Assembly: GCA_045641625.1 (NCBI GenBank) | Contig: JAZUHH010000009.1 | Coordinates: 1-62,023, forward strand | Origin: UBA1723 sp045641625 | GTDB lineage: Bacteria; Bacteroidota; Bacteroidia; Bacteroidales; Paludibacteraceae | DNA length: 62,023 bases | Direction: 5' to 3' | Part shown: piece after piece, positions 1-9,549 of the stretch | Layout of the letters: the number at the start of each line of letters is the position of its first letter | Position numbering within the stretch: position 1 is the stretch's first letter | The notes under the pieces: generated by a model | Seen by the model: only the letters and a program-made list of their open reading frames with translations | Databases searched by the model: none | Told to the model about the DNA's origin: nothing | Position numbers and translations under genes: made by a program

Positions 1-50
1 TTTTAGTAGTGAGGATGTGTGTGGTCAAATAATTCAATAAGACAACAGTT

Positions 51-88
51 AGAGCTTTCTCACTTCAAATCAGATGTGAAAAGGCTCT
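51..88 (+). promoter_or_regulatory. Hairpin in the leader of the leu operon
   Basis: An imperfect inverted repeat (arms 51-63 and 76-88, one U-G pair and one mismatch) is followed by the T-rich stretch at 89-99 and lies 46 nt before leuA. Its position and the trailing T run would suit a terminator of an upstream gene or an attenuator for the leu operon. I see no leucine-rich leader peptide: the only short ORF here has no Leu codons. No TAnnTTTG promoter is visible in the 134 nt available, so the operon promoter may lie left of the window. Confidence 0.4.
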
Positions 89-134
89 ATTCTTTTATAT
101 CTCGAACACATTAAAACTTAAAAAACTAATTCTT

Positions 135-1631
135 ATGGCTGATAGATTGTATATTTTTGATACAACATTAAGAGACGGAGAACAGGTCCCAGGATGTCAA
201 TTAAATACTATAGAGAAGATTCAGGTAGCCAAGGCTCTTGAAACATTGGGTGTAGATGTTATCGAGGCAGGTTTCCCTATCTCGAGCCCAGGCGACTTCA
301 ATTCGGTAGTCGAAATTTCAAAGGCAGTAACTTGGCCAACTATCTGCGCGTTGACTCGAAGCGTACAGAAAGATATAGACGTGGCTGTTGACGCATTGAA
401 ATACGCAAAGAGGAAACGTATCCATACAGGTATCGGCACAAGCGATAGTCATATAAAGTATAAATTCAACTCGACAAGAGAGGAAATTATCGAACGTGCG
501 GTAGCTGCTGTAAAGTATGCACGTAAATACGTCGAGGATGTTGAGTTCTATTGCGAGGACGCAGGACGTACAGACAATGAATACTTGGCAAAGGTTGTAG
601 AAGAAGTAATCAAGGCTGGAGCAACTGTAGTAAATATTCCTGATACAACAGGTTACTGCTTGCCTTCGGAGTACGGAGAGAAGATTAAATACTTGTTTGA
701 CCACGTAAATGGAATTGACAAAGCAATTATTTCGAGCCACTGCCACAACGACTTGGGTATGGCTACTGCCAACACAATTTCAGGTGTGATGAACGGTATC
801 AGACAGGTCGAGGTAACTATAAATGGTATCGGCGAGCGTGCAGGTAACACTTCACTTGAGGAGGTTGCAATGATCTTGAAGTGCCACAAGCACCTTGACA
901 TCGACACTAACATCAACACTCAGAAGATAGCTTCTACTTCAAGGTTGGTTTCAAACTTGATGAACATGCCGGTACAGCCTAACAAGGCTATCGTAGGCAA
1001 GAACGCTTTCGCACACTCTTCGGGAATCCACCAGGACGGTGTGTTGAAGAACCTACAGACTTACGAGATCATGGACCCTAAGGATGTGGGTATCGACGAC
1101 AACTCCATCGTATTGACAGCCAGAAGCGGACGCGCAGCAGTACGCCACAGATTGTCAGTTCTTGGCGTGGAAGTCGAGGGAGAGAGACTTAACTCGATAT
1201 ACGAGGCATTCCTTCGCTTGGCTGACCAGAAGAAGGAGATCTGTGACGATGACATATTGATGCTTGCAGGTCAGGAGCGCACAAGCGCACACCACATCAA
1301 GCTTGAATACTTGCAGACCACTTCGGGTGTAGGCGTGACTCCGGTGGCTATCATCGGACTTGACATAGCAGGCGAGAAGTTCGAGGCTACAGCTTCGGGC
1401 AACGGTCCGGTTGATGCGGCTGTAAAGGCTCTAAAGAAGATCATCGACAGAAAGATGGAGTTGAAGGAGTTGCTTATCCAGGCCATCACACGCGGCTCTG
1501 ACGACGCATGCAAGGTACACGTACAGGTGGAGACTGAGGGCGTCATATACTACGGATTCGCGGCTAATACAGACATCGTGTCAGCCACTATCGACGCATA
1601 CATCGACGCTATCAACAAATTCAAGAACTAG
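135..1631 (+). CDS. leuA: 2-isopropylmalate synthase
   Basis: Condenses acetyl-CoA with 2-oxoisovalerate, the first committed step of leucine synthesis, in the cytoplasm. The 498-aa protein has the HMGL-like TIM barrel (about residues 5-275) with the DTTLRDGEQ signature at 9-17 and the metal-binding HCHND motif at 202-206, plus GERAGNTSLEE downstream. The C-terminal third (about 355-495) looks like the LeuA allosteric dimer domain where leucine binds, so feedback inhibition is expected. Full length for the family. It is the first gene of a four-gene operon, with leuCD starting 23 nt after its stop. A paralogous synthase follows at 3794; of the two, this one is the better fit to true LeuA. Confidence 0.95.
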   Translation: MADRLYIFDTTLRDGEQVPGCQLNTIEKIQVAKALETLGVDVIEAGFPISSPGDFNSVVEISKAVTWPTICALTRSVQKDIDVAVDALKYAKRKRIHTGIGTSDSHIKYKFNSTREEIIERAVAAVKYARKYVEDVEFYCEDAGRTDNEYLAKVVEEVIKAGATVVNIPDTTGYCLPSEYGEKIKYLFDHVNGIDKAIISSHCHNDLGMATANTISGVMNGIRQVEVTINGIGERAGNTSLEEVAMILKCHKHLDIDTNINTQKIASTSRLVSNLMNMPVQPNKAIVGKNAFAHSSGIHQDGVLKNLQTYEIMDPKDVGIDDNSIVLTARSGRAAVRHRLSVLGVEVEGERLNSIYEAFLRLADQKKEICDDDILMLAGQERTSAHHIKLEYLQTTSGVGVTPVAIIGLDIAGEKFEATASGNGPVDAAVKALKKIIDRKMELKELLIQAITRGSDDACKVHVQVETEGVIYYGFAANTDIVSATIDAYIDAINKFKN

Positions 1632-1654
1632 GAAATAAAAGAATATAACGAAAT

Positions 1655-3772
1655 ATGAATACACTATTTGACAAGATTTGGGACTCGCATGTTGTGCAGA
1701 ACGTACAGGATGGCCCAACTCAATTGTACATTGATCGTCTATACTGTCACGAGGTAACTTCCCCTCAGGCATTTGATACATTACGTGACAAGGGTCTTAA
1801 GGCTTTCCGTCCTGACCATGTCGTAGCTATGCCGGACCACAACACACCTTCTGACCAGCAGAAGGAGATCAGCGACCCTATCGGCTGCAAGCAGGTTGAC
1901 ACACTTTCATCTAACTGTGCTGCATTCGGAATCAAGCACTTCGCTATGGGTACTAAGGATAACGGTATCATCCACGTTGTAGGTCCAGAGAAAGGTCTAT
2001 CATTGCCAGGAATGACTATCGTATGCGGTGACTCTCATACATCTACTCACGGAGCTGTCGGTGCCATCGCTATGGGTATCGGTACCTCAGAGGTTGCCCA
2101 GGTACTTGCATCACAGTGTATCCTACAGAGCAAGCCTAAGACAATGCGCATCAACATCGAGGGCGAACTTCAGCCAGGTGTAACTGCCAAGGACGTTGCT
2201 CTATATATCATGGCACAGGTGACAACTTCAGGAGCTACAGGCTATGCAGTCGAGTACGCAGGTTCTGCCATCCGCAACATGAGCATGGAGGGTCGTTTGA
2301 CTCTATCCAACCTTTCTATCGAGATGGGTTCCCGTGCAGGTCTTATCGCTCCGGACGAGATCACATTCGCATACCTAAAGGACCGCGAGTACGCTCCAAA
2401 AGGTGCTGAATGGGATGCAGCAGTTGCTAAGTGGCGTCAGTTGAAGAGCGACGACAACGCTGTATTCGACAAGGAATTGACATTCAAGGCAGAGGACATC
2501 AAGCCTAGAATCACATTCGGAACTAACCCAGGTGCCGGTATAGCAATCGACGGCACTATCCCAACATACGACGGCATGAGCGAGGCAGAGGCAGCTCAGT
2601 TGAAGTCTCAGCTTGACTACATGCAGTTCCAGCCAGGCCAGAAGCTTGAGGGAACACCGGTTGACTACTGCTTCCTAGGAGCATGTACAAACGGACGTAT
2701 CGAGGACTTCCGTGCATTCGCTTCAATCGTAAAGGGCAAGAAGAAGGCTCCAAACGTAGTGGCATGGCTTGTACCAGGCTCATGGTTGGTTCGCCAGCAG
2801 ATCATCGAGGAAGGAATCGACAAGATCCTTGCAGAGGCAGGATTCGAGCTTCGTCTGCCATCTTGCTCCTCATGTTTGGCTATGAATCCGGACAAGGTGC
2901 CAGCAGGTAAGCTTTCAATCTCGACTTCAAACCGTAACTTCGTAGGCCGTCAGGGTCCAGGTGCTCGTACAATCTTAGCTTCTCCGCTTACTGTTGCAGC
3001 AAGTGCAATCACTGGTGTAGTTACAGACCCACGTACAATGCAGATCTCTCCTATCAAGGCTGCAGAGGTTACTAAGGTAGTGGCTGCTAAGCCTCAGGAC
3101 TGCCCTAACTGTGCATTCGGCGCTACTTCAGCCCCTAAGGCTGACGACGGTGCAAAGTCAGTACACAAGGCATTCAACGTGGTTAAGTCAACATGTTTGC
3201 CTATCAATATCGACAACAACAACACAGACAATATCATCCCTGCACGATACTTGGCGTTCACAACTCGTGACCCTAAGTTCTATGGAGACGCCTTCATGCA
3301 CGATATCCGCTTCGACGCTAACAACAAGCCAGTAGCTGATTTCGTAATGAACATCGCTCCATTCAACGAGACTCCTGCAGAGGGCAAGAGAGAGATCATC
3401 ATCGGTGGTAAGAACTGGGGTTCAGGTTCATCACGTGAGCACGCAGCATGGGCTATCGCAGGATACGGAATCCGTGTGGTTATCACTTCATCATTCGCTG
3501 ATATCCACAGAAACAACCTGCTTAACTGCTTCGTATTGCCAGTTATAGTAAGCGAGGAATTCCGCCAGGAGCTTCTAGCTTCAGTTGAGAAGGATGCCAA
3601 TACAATCGTAACTGTTGACGTTCCAAACCAGACTGTAACAAACGAGGCTACAGGCCACTCTGAGAAGTTCGACATCAACGGATACAAGAAGCATTGTCTG
3701 TTGAACGGATTCGACGACATCGACTACTTGTTGTCTAACAAGGACAAGATCGAGTCTTTCGAGAATAAGTAA
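1655..3772 (+). CDS. leuCD: 3-isopropylmalate dehydratase, large and small subunits fused
   Basis: Isomerises 2-isopropylmalate to 3-isopropylmalate through a [4Fe-4S] centre. At 705 aa it joins what are usually two polypeptides. Residues 1 to about 480 are LeuC, with GDSHTSTHGA at 125-134 and cluster cysteines C344 (in GACTNGR), C404 and C407 (CSSC). Residues about 505-705 are LeuD, with the swivel-domain motif GSGSSREHA near 589. A linker of about 30 residues containing a CPNC motif lies between them. No stop or shift interrupts the frame. In most bacteria, including Bacteroides, leuC and leuD are separate adjacent genes. The order LeuC-linker-LeuD mimics single-chain fungal isopropylmalate isomerase. 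Codon use matches the neighbours. Confidence 0.95.
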   Translation: MNTLFDKIWDSHVVQNVQDGPTQLYIDRLYCHEVTSPQAFDTLRDKGLKAFRPDHVVAMPDHNTPSDQQKEISDPIGCKQVDTLSSNCAAFGIKHFAMGTKDNGIIHVVGPEKGLSLPGMTIVCGDSHTSTHGAVGAIAMGIGTSEVAQVLASQCILQSKPKTMRINIEGELQPGVTAKDVALYIMAQVTTSGATGYAVEYAGSAIRNMSMEGRLTLSNLSIEMGSRAGLIAPDEITFAYLKDREYAPKGAEWDAAVAKWRQLKSDDNAVFDKELTFKAEDIKPRITFGTNPGAGIAIDGTIPTYDGMSEAEAAQLKSQLDYMQFQPGQKLEGTPVDYCFLGACTNGRIEDFRAFASIVKGKKKAPNVVAWLVPGSWLVRQQIIEEGIDKILAEAGFELRLPSCSSCLAMNPDKVPAGKLSISTSNRNFVGRQGPGARTILASPLTVAASAITGVVTDPRTMQISPIKAAEVTKVVAAKPQDCPNCAFGATSAPKADDGAKSVHKAFNVVKSTCLPINIDNNNTDNIIPARYLAFTTRDPKFYGDAFMHDIRFDANNKPVADFVMNIAPFNETPAEGKREIIIGGKNWGSGSSREHAAWAIAGYGIRVVITSSFADIHRNNLLNCFVLPVIVSEEFRQELLASVEKDANTIVTVDVPNQTVTNEATGHSEKFDINGYKKHCLLNGFDDIDYLLSNKDKIESFENK

Positions 3773-3793
3773 TCATATTTTGAGAGTAAGGGT

Positions 3794-5305
3794 ATGATCG
3801 AAATAATGGACACAACATTGAGAGACGGAGAGCAGACTTCTGGTGTCTCTTTCTCTCAACAGGAAAAGCTCGGCATTGCCAAATTCTTGCTCTCTGAATT
3901 AGGTGTTGACAGAATAGAAATCGCTTCAGCGAGGGTTTCTGAAGGGGAATACCAGACTGTAAGAAGAATTACGGAATGGGCTGACAAGGCCGGATACATT
4001 GACAAAATCGAGGTGCTTGGCTTTGTTGACGGAGAAACTTCACTTAACTGGATCTCTGGTGTGGGCGGAAAGGTTATAAACCTGCTTACCAAGGGTTCTT
4101 TGCGCCACGTCACAGAACAGTTGAGAAAAACTCCTCAGGAGCATATCGACGACATAAAAAGGGCTATTGATCAGGCACACAAGAAGAAGATTTCTGTAAA
4201 TCTATATCTTGAGGACTGGAGCAACGGAATGAAGAACTCTCCAGACTACGTGTTTGACATGGTTGACTCCCTTCGTTCCGAGGGTGTGAAGAGGTTTATG
4301 CTGCCAGATACACTTGGCATTCTAAACCCCTTGCAGACAGCGGACTTCTGCCATCAGATGGTAGAGAGATACCCTGACTTGAAGTTCGACTTCCATGCCC
4401 ATAACGACTACGACCTAGCAGTTGCGAACGTCTTTACAGCTGTCAATTCCGGTATCAGCGGCATTCACACAACTATAAACGGACTCGGAGAGAGAGCAGG
4501 AAACGCACCTCTAACTAGCGTACTTGCTATGCTGCACGACCAACTCGGAATCAAGACTAAGATTAACGAGGAGAAGATGTATGACGTCTCTAAACTCGTA
4601 GAGACTTACTCTGGAATCCGCATTCCGGCAAACAAGCCGATCATCGGAGACAATGTCTTCACTCAGGTAGCAGGCGTGCATGCAGACGGTGATTCAAAGA
4701 ACAACCTGTACTGTAACGAACTGCGTCCAGAGAGATTTGGCAGAAAGCGTGAATACGCTCTTGGCAAGACTTCCGGTAAGGCTAATATCCGCAAGAACCT
4801 GGAGGCTTTGGGTATAGAGATGGATGAAAAGTCCATGATCAAGGTAACCCAGAGAATCATCGAGCTTGGTGACAAGAAACAGCTTGTCACTCCAGAGGAT
4901 CTTCCTTTCATCATAAAGGATGTGCTAGGTCACGGAGAGGTTGAGCAGACAATCAAGATCATCAACTATGCTCTGACTCTGACTCATAACCTTCGTCCAG
5001 TAGCAACTATACTGATAGAGATTGACGGCAAGAAATACCAGCAGACAGAAGCTGGAGACGGTCAGTACGACGCATTCTCTAAGGCTCTTTGGAAAGTATA
5101 TAAGGAGCTTGGCAAAGAGACTCCGGAATTGCTTGACTACTCTGTCGTCATTCCTCCAGGAGGTAATACAGACGCTTTGGTGCACAACACAATCACATGG
5201 AAGTTCAAGAACAAGGTGTTCAAGACTCATGGCTTGGATGCAGACCAAACGGAGGCTGCAATCAAGGCAACTGTCAAGATGCTGAACTTGATTGAAACAA
5301 TGTAG
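3794..5305 (+). CDS. Second LeuA-family synthase, possibly (R)-citramalate synthase
   Basis: A 503-aa HMGL-like condensing enzyme with DTTLRDGEQTSG at residues 6-17, the metal-binding HAHND at 201-205, GERAGNAPL and a C-terminal LeuA-type regulatory domain (about 360-500). It is only distantly similar to the leuA at 135. Known Bacteroidetes leu operons carry a second synthase between leuD and leuB, as here. The family includes 2-isopropylmalate synthase and (R)-citramalate synthase (pyruvate plus acetyl-CoA, giving 2-oxobutyrate for isoleucine). The downstream citramalate steps can be run by LeuCD and LeuB, which makes CimA activity an attractive inference, but sequence alone does not settle substrate choice. 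Starts 21 nt after leuCD. Confidence 0.85.
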   Translation: MIEIMDTTLRDGEQTSGVSFSQQEKLGIAKFLLSELGVDRIEIASARVSEGEYQTVRRITEWADKAGYIDKIEVLGFVDGETSLNWISGVGGKVINLLTKGSLRHVTEQLRKTPQEHIDDIKRAIDQAHKKKISVNLYLEDWSNGMKNSPDYVFDMVDSLRSEGVKRFMLPDTLGILNPLQTADFCHQMVERYPDLKFDFHAHNDYDLAVANVFTAVNSGISGIHTTINGLGERAGNAPLTSVLAMLHDQLGIKTKINEEKMYDVSKLVETYSGIRIPANKPIIGDNVFTQVAGVHADGDSKNNLYCNELRPERFGRKREYALGKTSGKANIRKNLEALGIEMDEKSMIKVTQRIIELGDKKQLVTPEDLPFIIKDVLGHGEVEQTIKIINYALTLTHNLRPVATILIEIDGKKYQQTEAGDGQYDAFSKALWKVYKELGKETPELLDYSVVIPPGGNTDALVHNTITWKFKNKVFKTHGLDADQTEAAIKATVKMLNLIETM

Positions 5306-5344
5306 TTTTTTCTGAAAAATAAATCTAAAAATTCGAAATAAAAC

Positions 5345-6406
5345 ATGGAATTAAAGGTAGCAGTTCTTGCTGGTGACGGAATCGGACCAGAAATTTCAGC
5401 TGTAGGAGTTGATGTAATGACTGCAGTGTGCGAGAAGTTCGGACACAAGGTTAGCTATGAGTATGCTATTTGCGGTGCTCACGCTATCGACGAAGTAGGT
5501 GATCCTTTCCCAGAGGATACTTTCAACAAGTGTATGGCTGCAGATGCAGTTCTTTTCTCTGCTGTTGGTGACCCTAAGTTCGACAACAACCCATCGGCTA
5601 AGGTACGTCCTGAGCAGGGGCTTCTTGCTATGAGAAAGAAGCTTGGTCTATTCGCTAACATCCGTCCTGTACAGACATTCGACTGTCTTGTTCACAAGTC
5701 TCCACTTAAGGATGAGTTGGTTAAGGGTGCTGATTTCATCTGTATCCGCGAGCTTACTGGTGGTATGTACTTCGGTGAGAAATACCAGGATGACGAGAAG
5801 GCATACGATACAAATGCATATACTCGCCCAGAGATCGAGAGAATCCTAAAGGTTGCATACGACTACGCTCGCAAGCGCAACAAGCACCTTACAGTAGTTG
5901 ACAAGGCTAACGTACTTGCTTCTTCTCGTCTATGGAGAAAGGTTGCACAGGAGATGGCTCCTAACTACCCAGACGTGACTACTGACTTCATGTATGTTGA
6001 TAACGCAGCTATGCGTATGATCCAGGAGCCAAAGTTCTTCGACGTTATGGTAACTGAGAACACATTCGGCGACATCCTTACAGACGAGGGTTCATGTATT
6101 ACAGGTTCTATGGGACTTCTTCCATCTGCTTCTACAGGTGAGCACACTCCTGTATTCGAGCCGATTCACGGATCATGGCCTCAGGCTAAGGGATTGAACA
6201 TTGCTAACCCTCTTGCTCAGGTACTTTCAGTAGCTATGCTATTCGAGTATTTCGACCTTAAGAAGGAAGGCGAGTTGATCCGCAAGGCTGTTGACGCTTC
6301 TTTGGATCAGAATGTTCGTACTCCAGAGATTCAGGTTGCTGGCGGTGCTAAATATGGCACAAAGGAAGTTGGCGCTTGGTTGGTTGATTGGATCAAGAAG
6401 GCTTAA
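5345..6406 (+). CDS. leuB: 3-isopropylmalate dehydrogenase
   Basis: NAD-dependent oxidative decarboxylation of 3-isopropylmalate to the keto acid of leucine. The 353-aa product is the normal length and carries GDGIGPEI near the N-terminus, the substrate-binding RPEQGLLAMRKKLGLFANIRP block, the Tyr of RELTGGMYFGE, VDKANVL, the metal-binding aspartates of TENTFGDILTDE, and the adenosine-binding GSWPQAKG region. Last gene of the leu operon (40 nt after the previous stop), followed by the terminator at 6481. The same enzyme class also acts on 3-methylmalate, relevant if the preceding gene makes citramalate. Confidence 0.96.
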   Translation: MELKVAVLAGDGIGPEISAVGVDVMTAVCEKFGHKVSYEYAICGAHAIDEVGDPFPEDTFNKCMAADAVLFSAVGDPKFDNNPSAKVRPEQGLLAMRKKLGLFANIRPVQTFDCLVHKSPLKDELVKGADFICIRELTGGMYFGEKYQDDEKAYDTNAYTRPEIERILKVAYDYARKRNKHLTVVDKANVLASSRLWRKVAQEMAPNYPDVTTDFMYVDNAAMRMIQEPKFFDVMVTENTFGDILTDEGSCITGSMGLLPSASTGEHTPVFEPIHGSWPQAKGLNIANPLAQVLSVAMLFEYFDLKKEGELIRKAVDASLDQNVRTPEIQVAGGAKYGTKEVGAWLVDWIKKA

Positions 6407-6480
6407 GCTAATAATCTTTTGTATGGGAAACTTGTAGCAATAAGAATTGCTTAAGATTCAGTTTCCGTATAAATAAAAAT

Positions 6481-6522
6481 AAAGATATCATTGTGGTCAA
6501 TACCTACAATGATATCTTTTTT
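6481..6522 (+). terminator. Rho-independent terminator of the leu operon
   Basis: A near-perfect 16-bp stem (AAAGATATCATTGTGG paired with its complement) with a short loop and a T run lies 75 nt after leuB. A second weaker imperfect pairing (about 6421-6472) precedes it. The stem has A/T runs on both sides and could also stop transcription from the right. Confidence 0.85.
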
Positions 6523-6589
6523 GTGTATTACTCTATTTGAACAAGTCTGCTATTTCACTTTTAGACTTTGGATTGGTAGTCTTTACAAC

Positions 6590-7256
6590 CTAGAACTTTC
6601 CGTTTTCGTCTAACACATACTCATCCAAAGGATGGTCAATATAGGAGTCGGTACTATCTGTATCAAGATTTTTTACCCAGTCGAACCAAGCACAAAAAAA
6701 GGCCGCCTCGCAATCAACAGGCACCCCAAAGTAGCCCCCAATAATATTCTCCTACCTTTGATATACTCGTAAAATAAGGATTCTCGTATTTCAAGATATC
6801 TGGATTGCGATTACTACCCCATGAAACCTGCCCCCTTGTAGAACCCCGAAAGCTTATAATAACCGAACTTTCTCATCTGATAATTTGTTTGGTCATGCAG
6901 ACGACCAGGTTCCTTGGTGTCCATTTCTTTAGGCACATATTGGCTTAAATATCTGTAGTATTATCAGCAAAAGTTTTGCGAAGAACATCACGCTTGTATA
7001 GCTCAGACAAAAAGGTAGTAGCCTCTATCAACTCTCCGTCTCCAATAAAATTTTTTGTAAGATTTATATAATCATCACCATACGCCTCTACATAGGACTG
7101 TATCATCAAATGCGTTATACATATTACTTCTGCTCAACCGTTTCTTCTGCACGCTGTGTAGAGAGAGATTTCAGTCTGCTGTGGCGTCGTCTCAGTGCCT
7201 GTGCATGAGACAAGTAAGGGTAAAACAGCAAGTATTGGCTTTACTCTATTTCTCAT
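6590..7256 (-). pseudogene. Decayed lipoprotein gene
   Basis: Reading from ATG at 7256 gives a lipoprotein signal peptide ending in LLVSCTG, then a TGA stop after about 40 codons. The same frame reopens as ...GDGELIEATTFLSELYKRD. Coherent protein then continues in other frames, including SQYVPKEMDTKEPGRLHDQ, a segment FYKGAG/VSWGSNRNPDIL, and finally AAFFCAWFDWVKNLDTDSTD up to a TAG at 6590. At least one nonsense change and three frameshifts are needed to join them. I do not recognise the family. It sits between the leu terminator and a secreted-protein gene. Confidence 0.7.
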
Positions 7257-7282
7257 GCTTATACCTTTTTTCAGTTTATTTT

Positions 7283-7981
7283 CTACTTTAATTCAATTGT
7301 TTTTGAAACCTTACTATCATTGATAAAAAAGCCAAGGTTACGAGTTGTTTCATCTCCCGAAACATCATTGTACGAAAACTTTGCTCGTACATACCAGTCA
7401 CTTGCAACTGAAGTAACAGCAGACCACTCTAAATATTTCACACTAGAAGAATCAGCAACAATAGTATTTACATAGTCACATACAATCTTCACATTTCCCG
7501 TTTCCTGATCTTGTTCTGGCTTAGGAGTATATGGAGCCCACTCGAAGGAAAACTTTCTGCAATAACTCTCTAAACCATCTTGATCGAAAGATATCCTTCC
7601 TGATGGGAAGAAATCAAGCAGACCAAAACAACCCACATTATTATATGTTTTTACTTCGTTTGTTCGAGAATTTATCTGCTTCAATGTCATCGCTCTTTTA
7701 TCATAGATTAGTTTCATAGGTATTTCTGGACCATTCAACTTCTCTAACCATGAAACCTCAACCACATCAGCATAATCTACCAGATGTTCTCTAATTTGTT
7801 CTCTTAAATTATTCCTGAACTCTCTACCCTCCTTAGTGTTACTGAACGGATCAACATTCAATGTACCCAAATCAGATTCAACTCGAACCACAGGTGGAAG
7901 TTCTTCAATTAATTCAATACCAGCACACGAAATATGAGCAGAAAACATCATTAAAAATAAAACACCGTTCTTTAACTTCAT
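7283..7981 (-). CDS. Secreted or lipid-anchored protein of unknown function
   Basis: 232 aa beginning with a Sec signal (MKLKNGVLFLMMFSAHISCAG). The SCAG stretch could be a lipobox with Cys at about 19. The mature part is polar with no recognised domain; it alternates charged segments and short beta-type stretches (for example YVNTIVADSSSVKYLEW). It lies 47 nt downstream of menD on the same strand, where menB would often be found, but nothing suggests a role in quinone synthesis. I see no separate promoter, so read-through from the men operon is possible. Confidence 0.65.
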   Translation of the reverse strand: MKLKNGVLFLMMFSAHISCAGIELIEELPPVVRVESDLGTLNVDPFSNTKEGREFRNNLREQIREHLVDYADVVEVSWLEKLNGPEIPMKLIYDKRAMTLKQINSRTNEVKTYNNVGCFGLLDFFPSGRISFDQDGLESYCRKFSFEWAPYTPKPEQDQETGNVKIVCDYVNTIVADSSSVKYLEWSAVTSVASDWYVRAKFSYNDVSGDETTRNLGFFINDSKVSKTIELK

Positions 7982-8028
7982 AATTTGTTTTTATTATGTT
8001 TACTTTTTAACTTTGTGTACCAGATAAA

Positions 8029-9522
8029 CTACACAAACACCTCTAAAAGCTTCGATTTCTCATCAGACATATCATTATACCACAGCCAAGTTTTCTGGTC
8101 CATACAACCATTTCTTGAGGCATAATCAATCTTGTAAGTCAAAGCTATCCCCTCAGCACTAAAATCATGAGACTCTGAAACATATTTCTTAACAGTATCA
8201 GTCTGCTCTAATCCTCTTAGTCTTGAAAAGATTGAACCTTTTCCGTCATTTACAAGCAGAATTCTCAGATTATTTCCGACACTCCACAAAGAGCTGACAT
8301 CGTAGAAGAAACTTAAATCTCCTATAACTATATATGTAGGTTCATGAGGATGCAGGCTGGCATACCCTACTGCAGCAGACAAAGATCCTTCTATGCCGTT
8401 AACACCTCTGTTGCACATGAAACGCAATCCTTTGCCTCTAGTTCCCTCCAAATGGCTGTAGGCATAGTCAATGGCTCTTACAGTTGTCGAATTAGCTAGA
8501 AAAACGGTCGAATTAGGCTGTATATTCTTCAAGAAGTCCGCATATACCGCAGGATAGACATTCTCTTTGTACGGAGCTGAAACAGGCCTGAAATCAACAT
8601 CCTTCTTTAGACATCCAACCAAAGAGCTGACGACTGCAACGTGAGTCAGACACTTGAAAGTATCAGGGAACTCCAAAGATTCACCTACTCTGACCACGGT
8701 CTTAGGTTTCATTTTGGTAATGGAAATCCTTGCTGTCTTGCTGACAATATGACCTCCTATATAGATTACCAAATCAGGGTTATAAGTTTCGATATCTTCA
8801 TCCGATATCACGTTATATTTCGATCTGTCAAGATTGCTTAACACCTCGGCATATACGGGTATGTTCTTATCTACTTTCAAGTCCAGACCCCTACCCTGTC
8901 CGACCAATATAAGCGGGCGCTTACAGGAATCCCACAAGTTTTTCAGATCATCAGTATATTCAATCTTATTGAACTTCTGCAATAAACTTTCTGTACACTC
9001 AAAGAAAGGCTCCTTGATCTGCATATTTATCTGCACAGGTCCGTTCATTCCATAATAGGCAGAGATCAAAGCGGCATTTATCTCTCTGTTTGCGAACCAC
9101 ATTCCATCCTCACTCTCGTCATCTTCTACATTAACGGAATACTTCACAGCACTGGACAGAGCTCCTATCTGGTCCATAGTCTGCCCCATCATCTGCCCTA
9201 TCATCTCCTTAGGTCTGTCTGCAGTTACAACCACCATTCCAAGCCCCTGCAAATTTGCCTCTATCAGTGAAGGCAGCAAGTTAGCCACAGCACTTCCGCT
9301 AGTCACACATACTGCAACGCGAGCGGAACTCTGAGCCATACCTACAGCCATGAAACCGGCACTTCTCTCGTCCAATGCACGATGAACGTTGAAATCCCCG
9401 TTACATAAAGACTCAACTATAGGCATATTTCTGCTGCCTGGGCATAATACTACTTCAGTAACTCCATGAGCCTTAAGAAGATATACTAACTGCTGAATAT
9501 GTTTTTTATTGGAATATGCCAT
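8029..9522 (-). CDS. menD: SEPHCHC synthase (menaquinone biosynthesis)
   Basis: Thiamine-diphosphate enzyme that joins 2-oxoglutarate to isochorismate. The 497-aa sequence shows the N-terminal CPGSRNMPIVESL motif, the cofactor-activating Glu in ALDERSAGF (E52), the TSGSAVANLLPSLIEA and VVTADRP blocks typical of MenD, and the C-terminal TDP/Mg motif beginning GDLSFFYD and ending LLVNDGKGSIF. Somewhat short compared with the usual 540-580 aa but with no break. Starts 27 nt after menF. menB, menC and menE, which often follow, are absent from the window. Confidence 0.93.
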   Translation of the reverse strand: MAYSNKKHIQQLVYLLKAHGVTEVVLCPGSRNMPIVESLCNGDFNVHRALDERSAGFMAVGMAQSSARVAVCVTSGSAVANLLPSLIEANLQGLGMVVVTADRPKEMIGQMMGQTMDQIGALSSAVKYSVNVEDDESEDGMWFANREINAALISAYYGMNGPVQINMQIKEPFFECTESLLQKFNKIEYTDDLKNLWDSCKRPLILVGQGRGLDLKVDKNIPVYAEVLSNLDRSKYNVISDEDIETYNPDLVIYIGGHIVSKTARISITKMKPKTVVRVGESLEFPDTFKCLTHVAVVSSLVGCLKKDVDFRPVSAPYKENVYPAVYADFLKNIQPNSTVFLANSTTVRAIDYAYSHLEGTRGKGLRFMCNRGVNGIEGSLSAAVGYASLHPHEPTYIVIGDLSFFYDVSSLWSVGNNLRILLVNDGKGSIFSRLRGLEQTDTVKKYVSESHDFSAEGIALTYKIDYASRNGCMDQKTWLWYNDMSDEKSKLLEVFV

Positions 9523-9549
9523 AGTTATTCTTTATCTTGCATCAAATGT

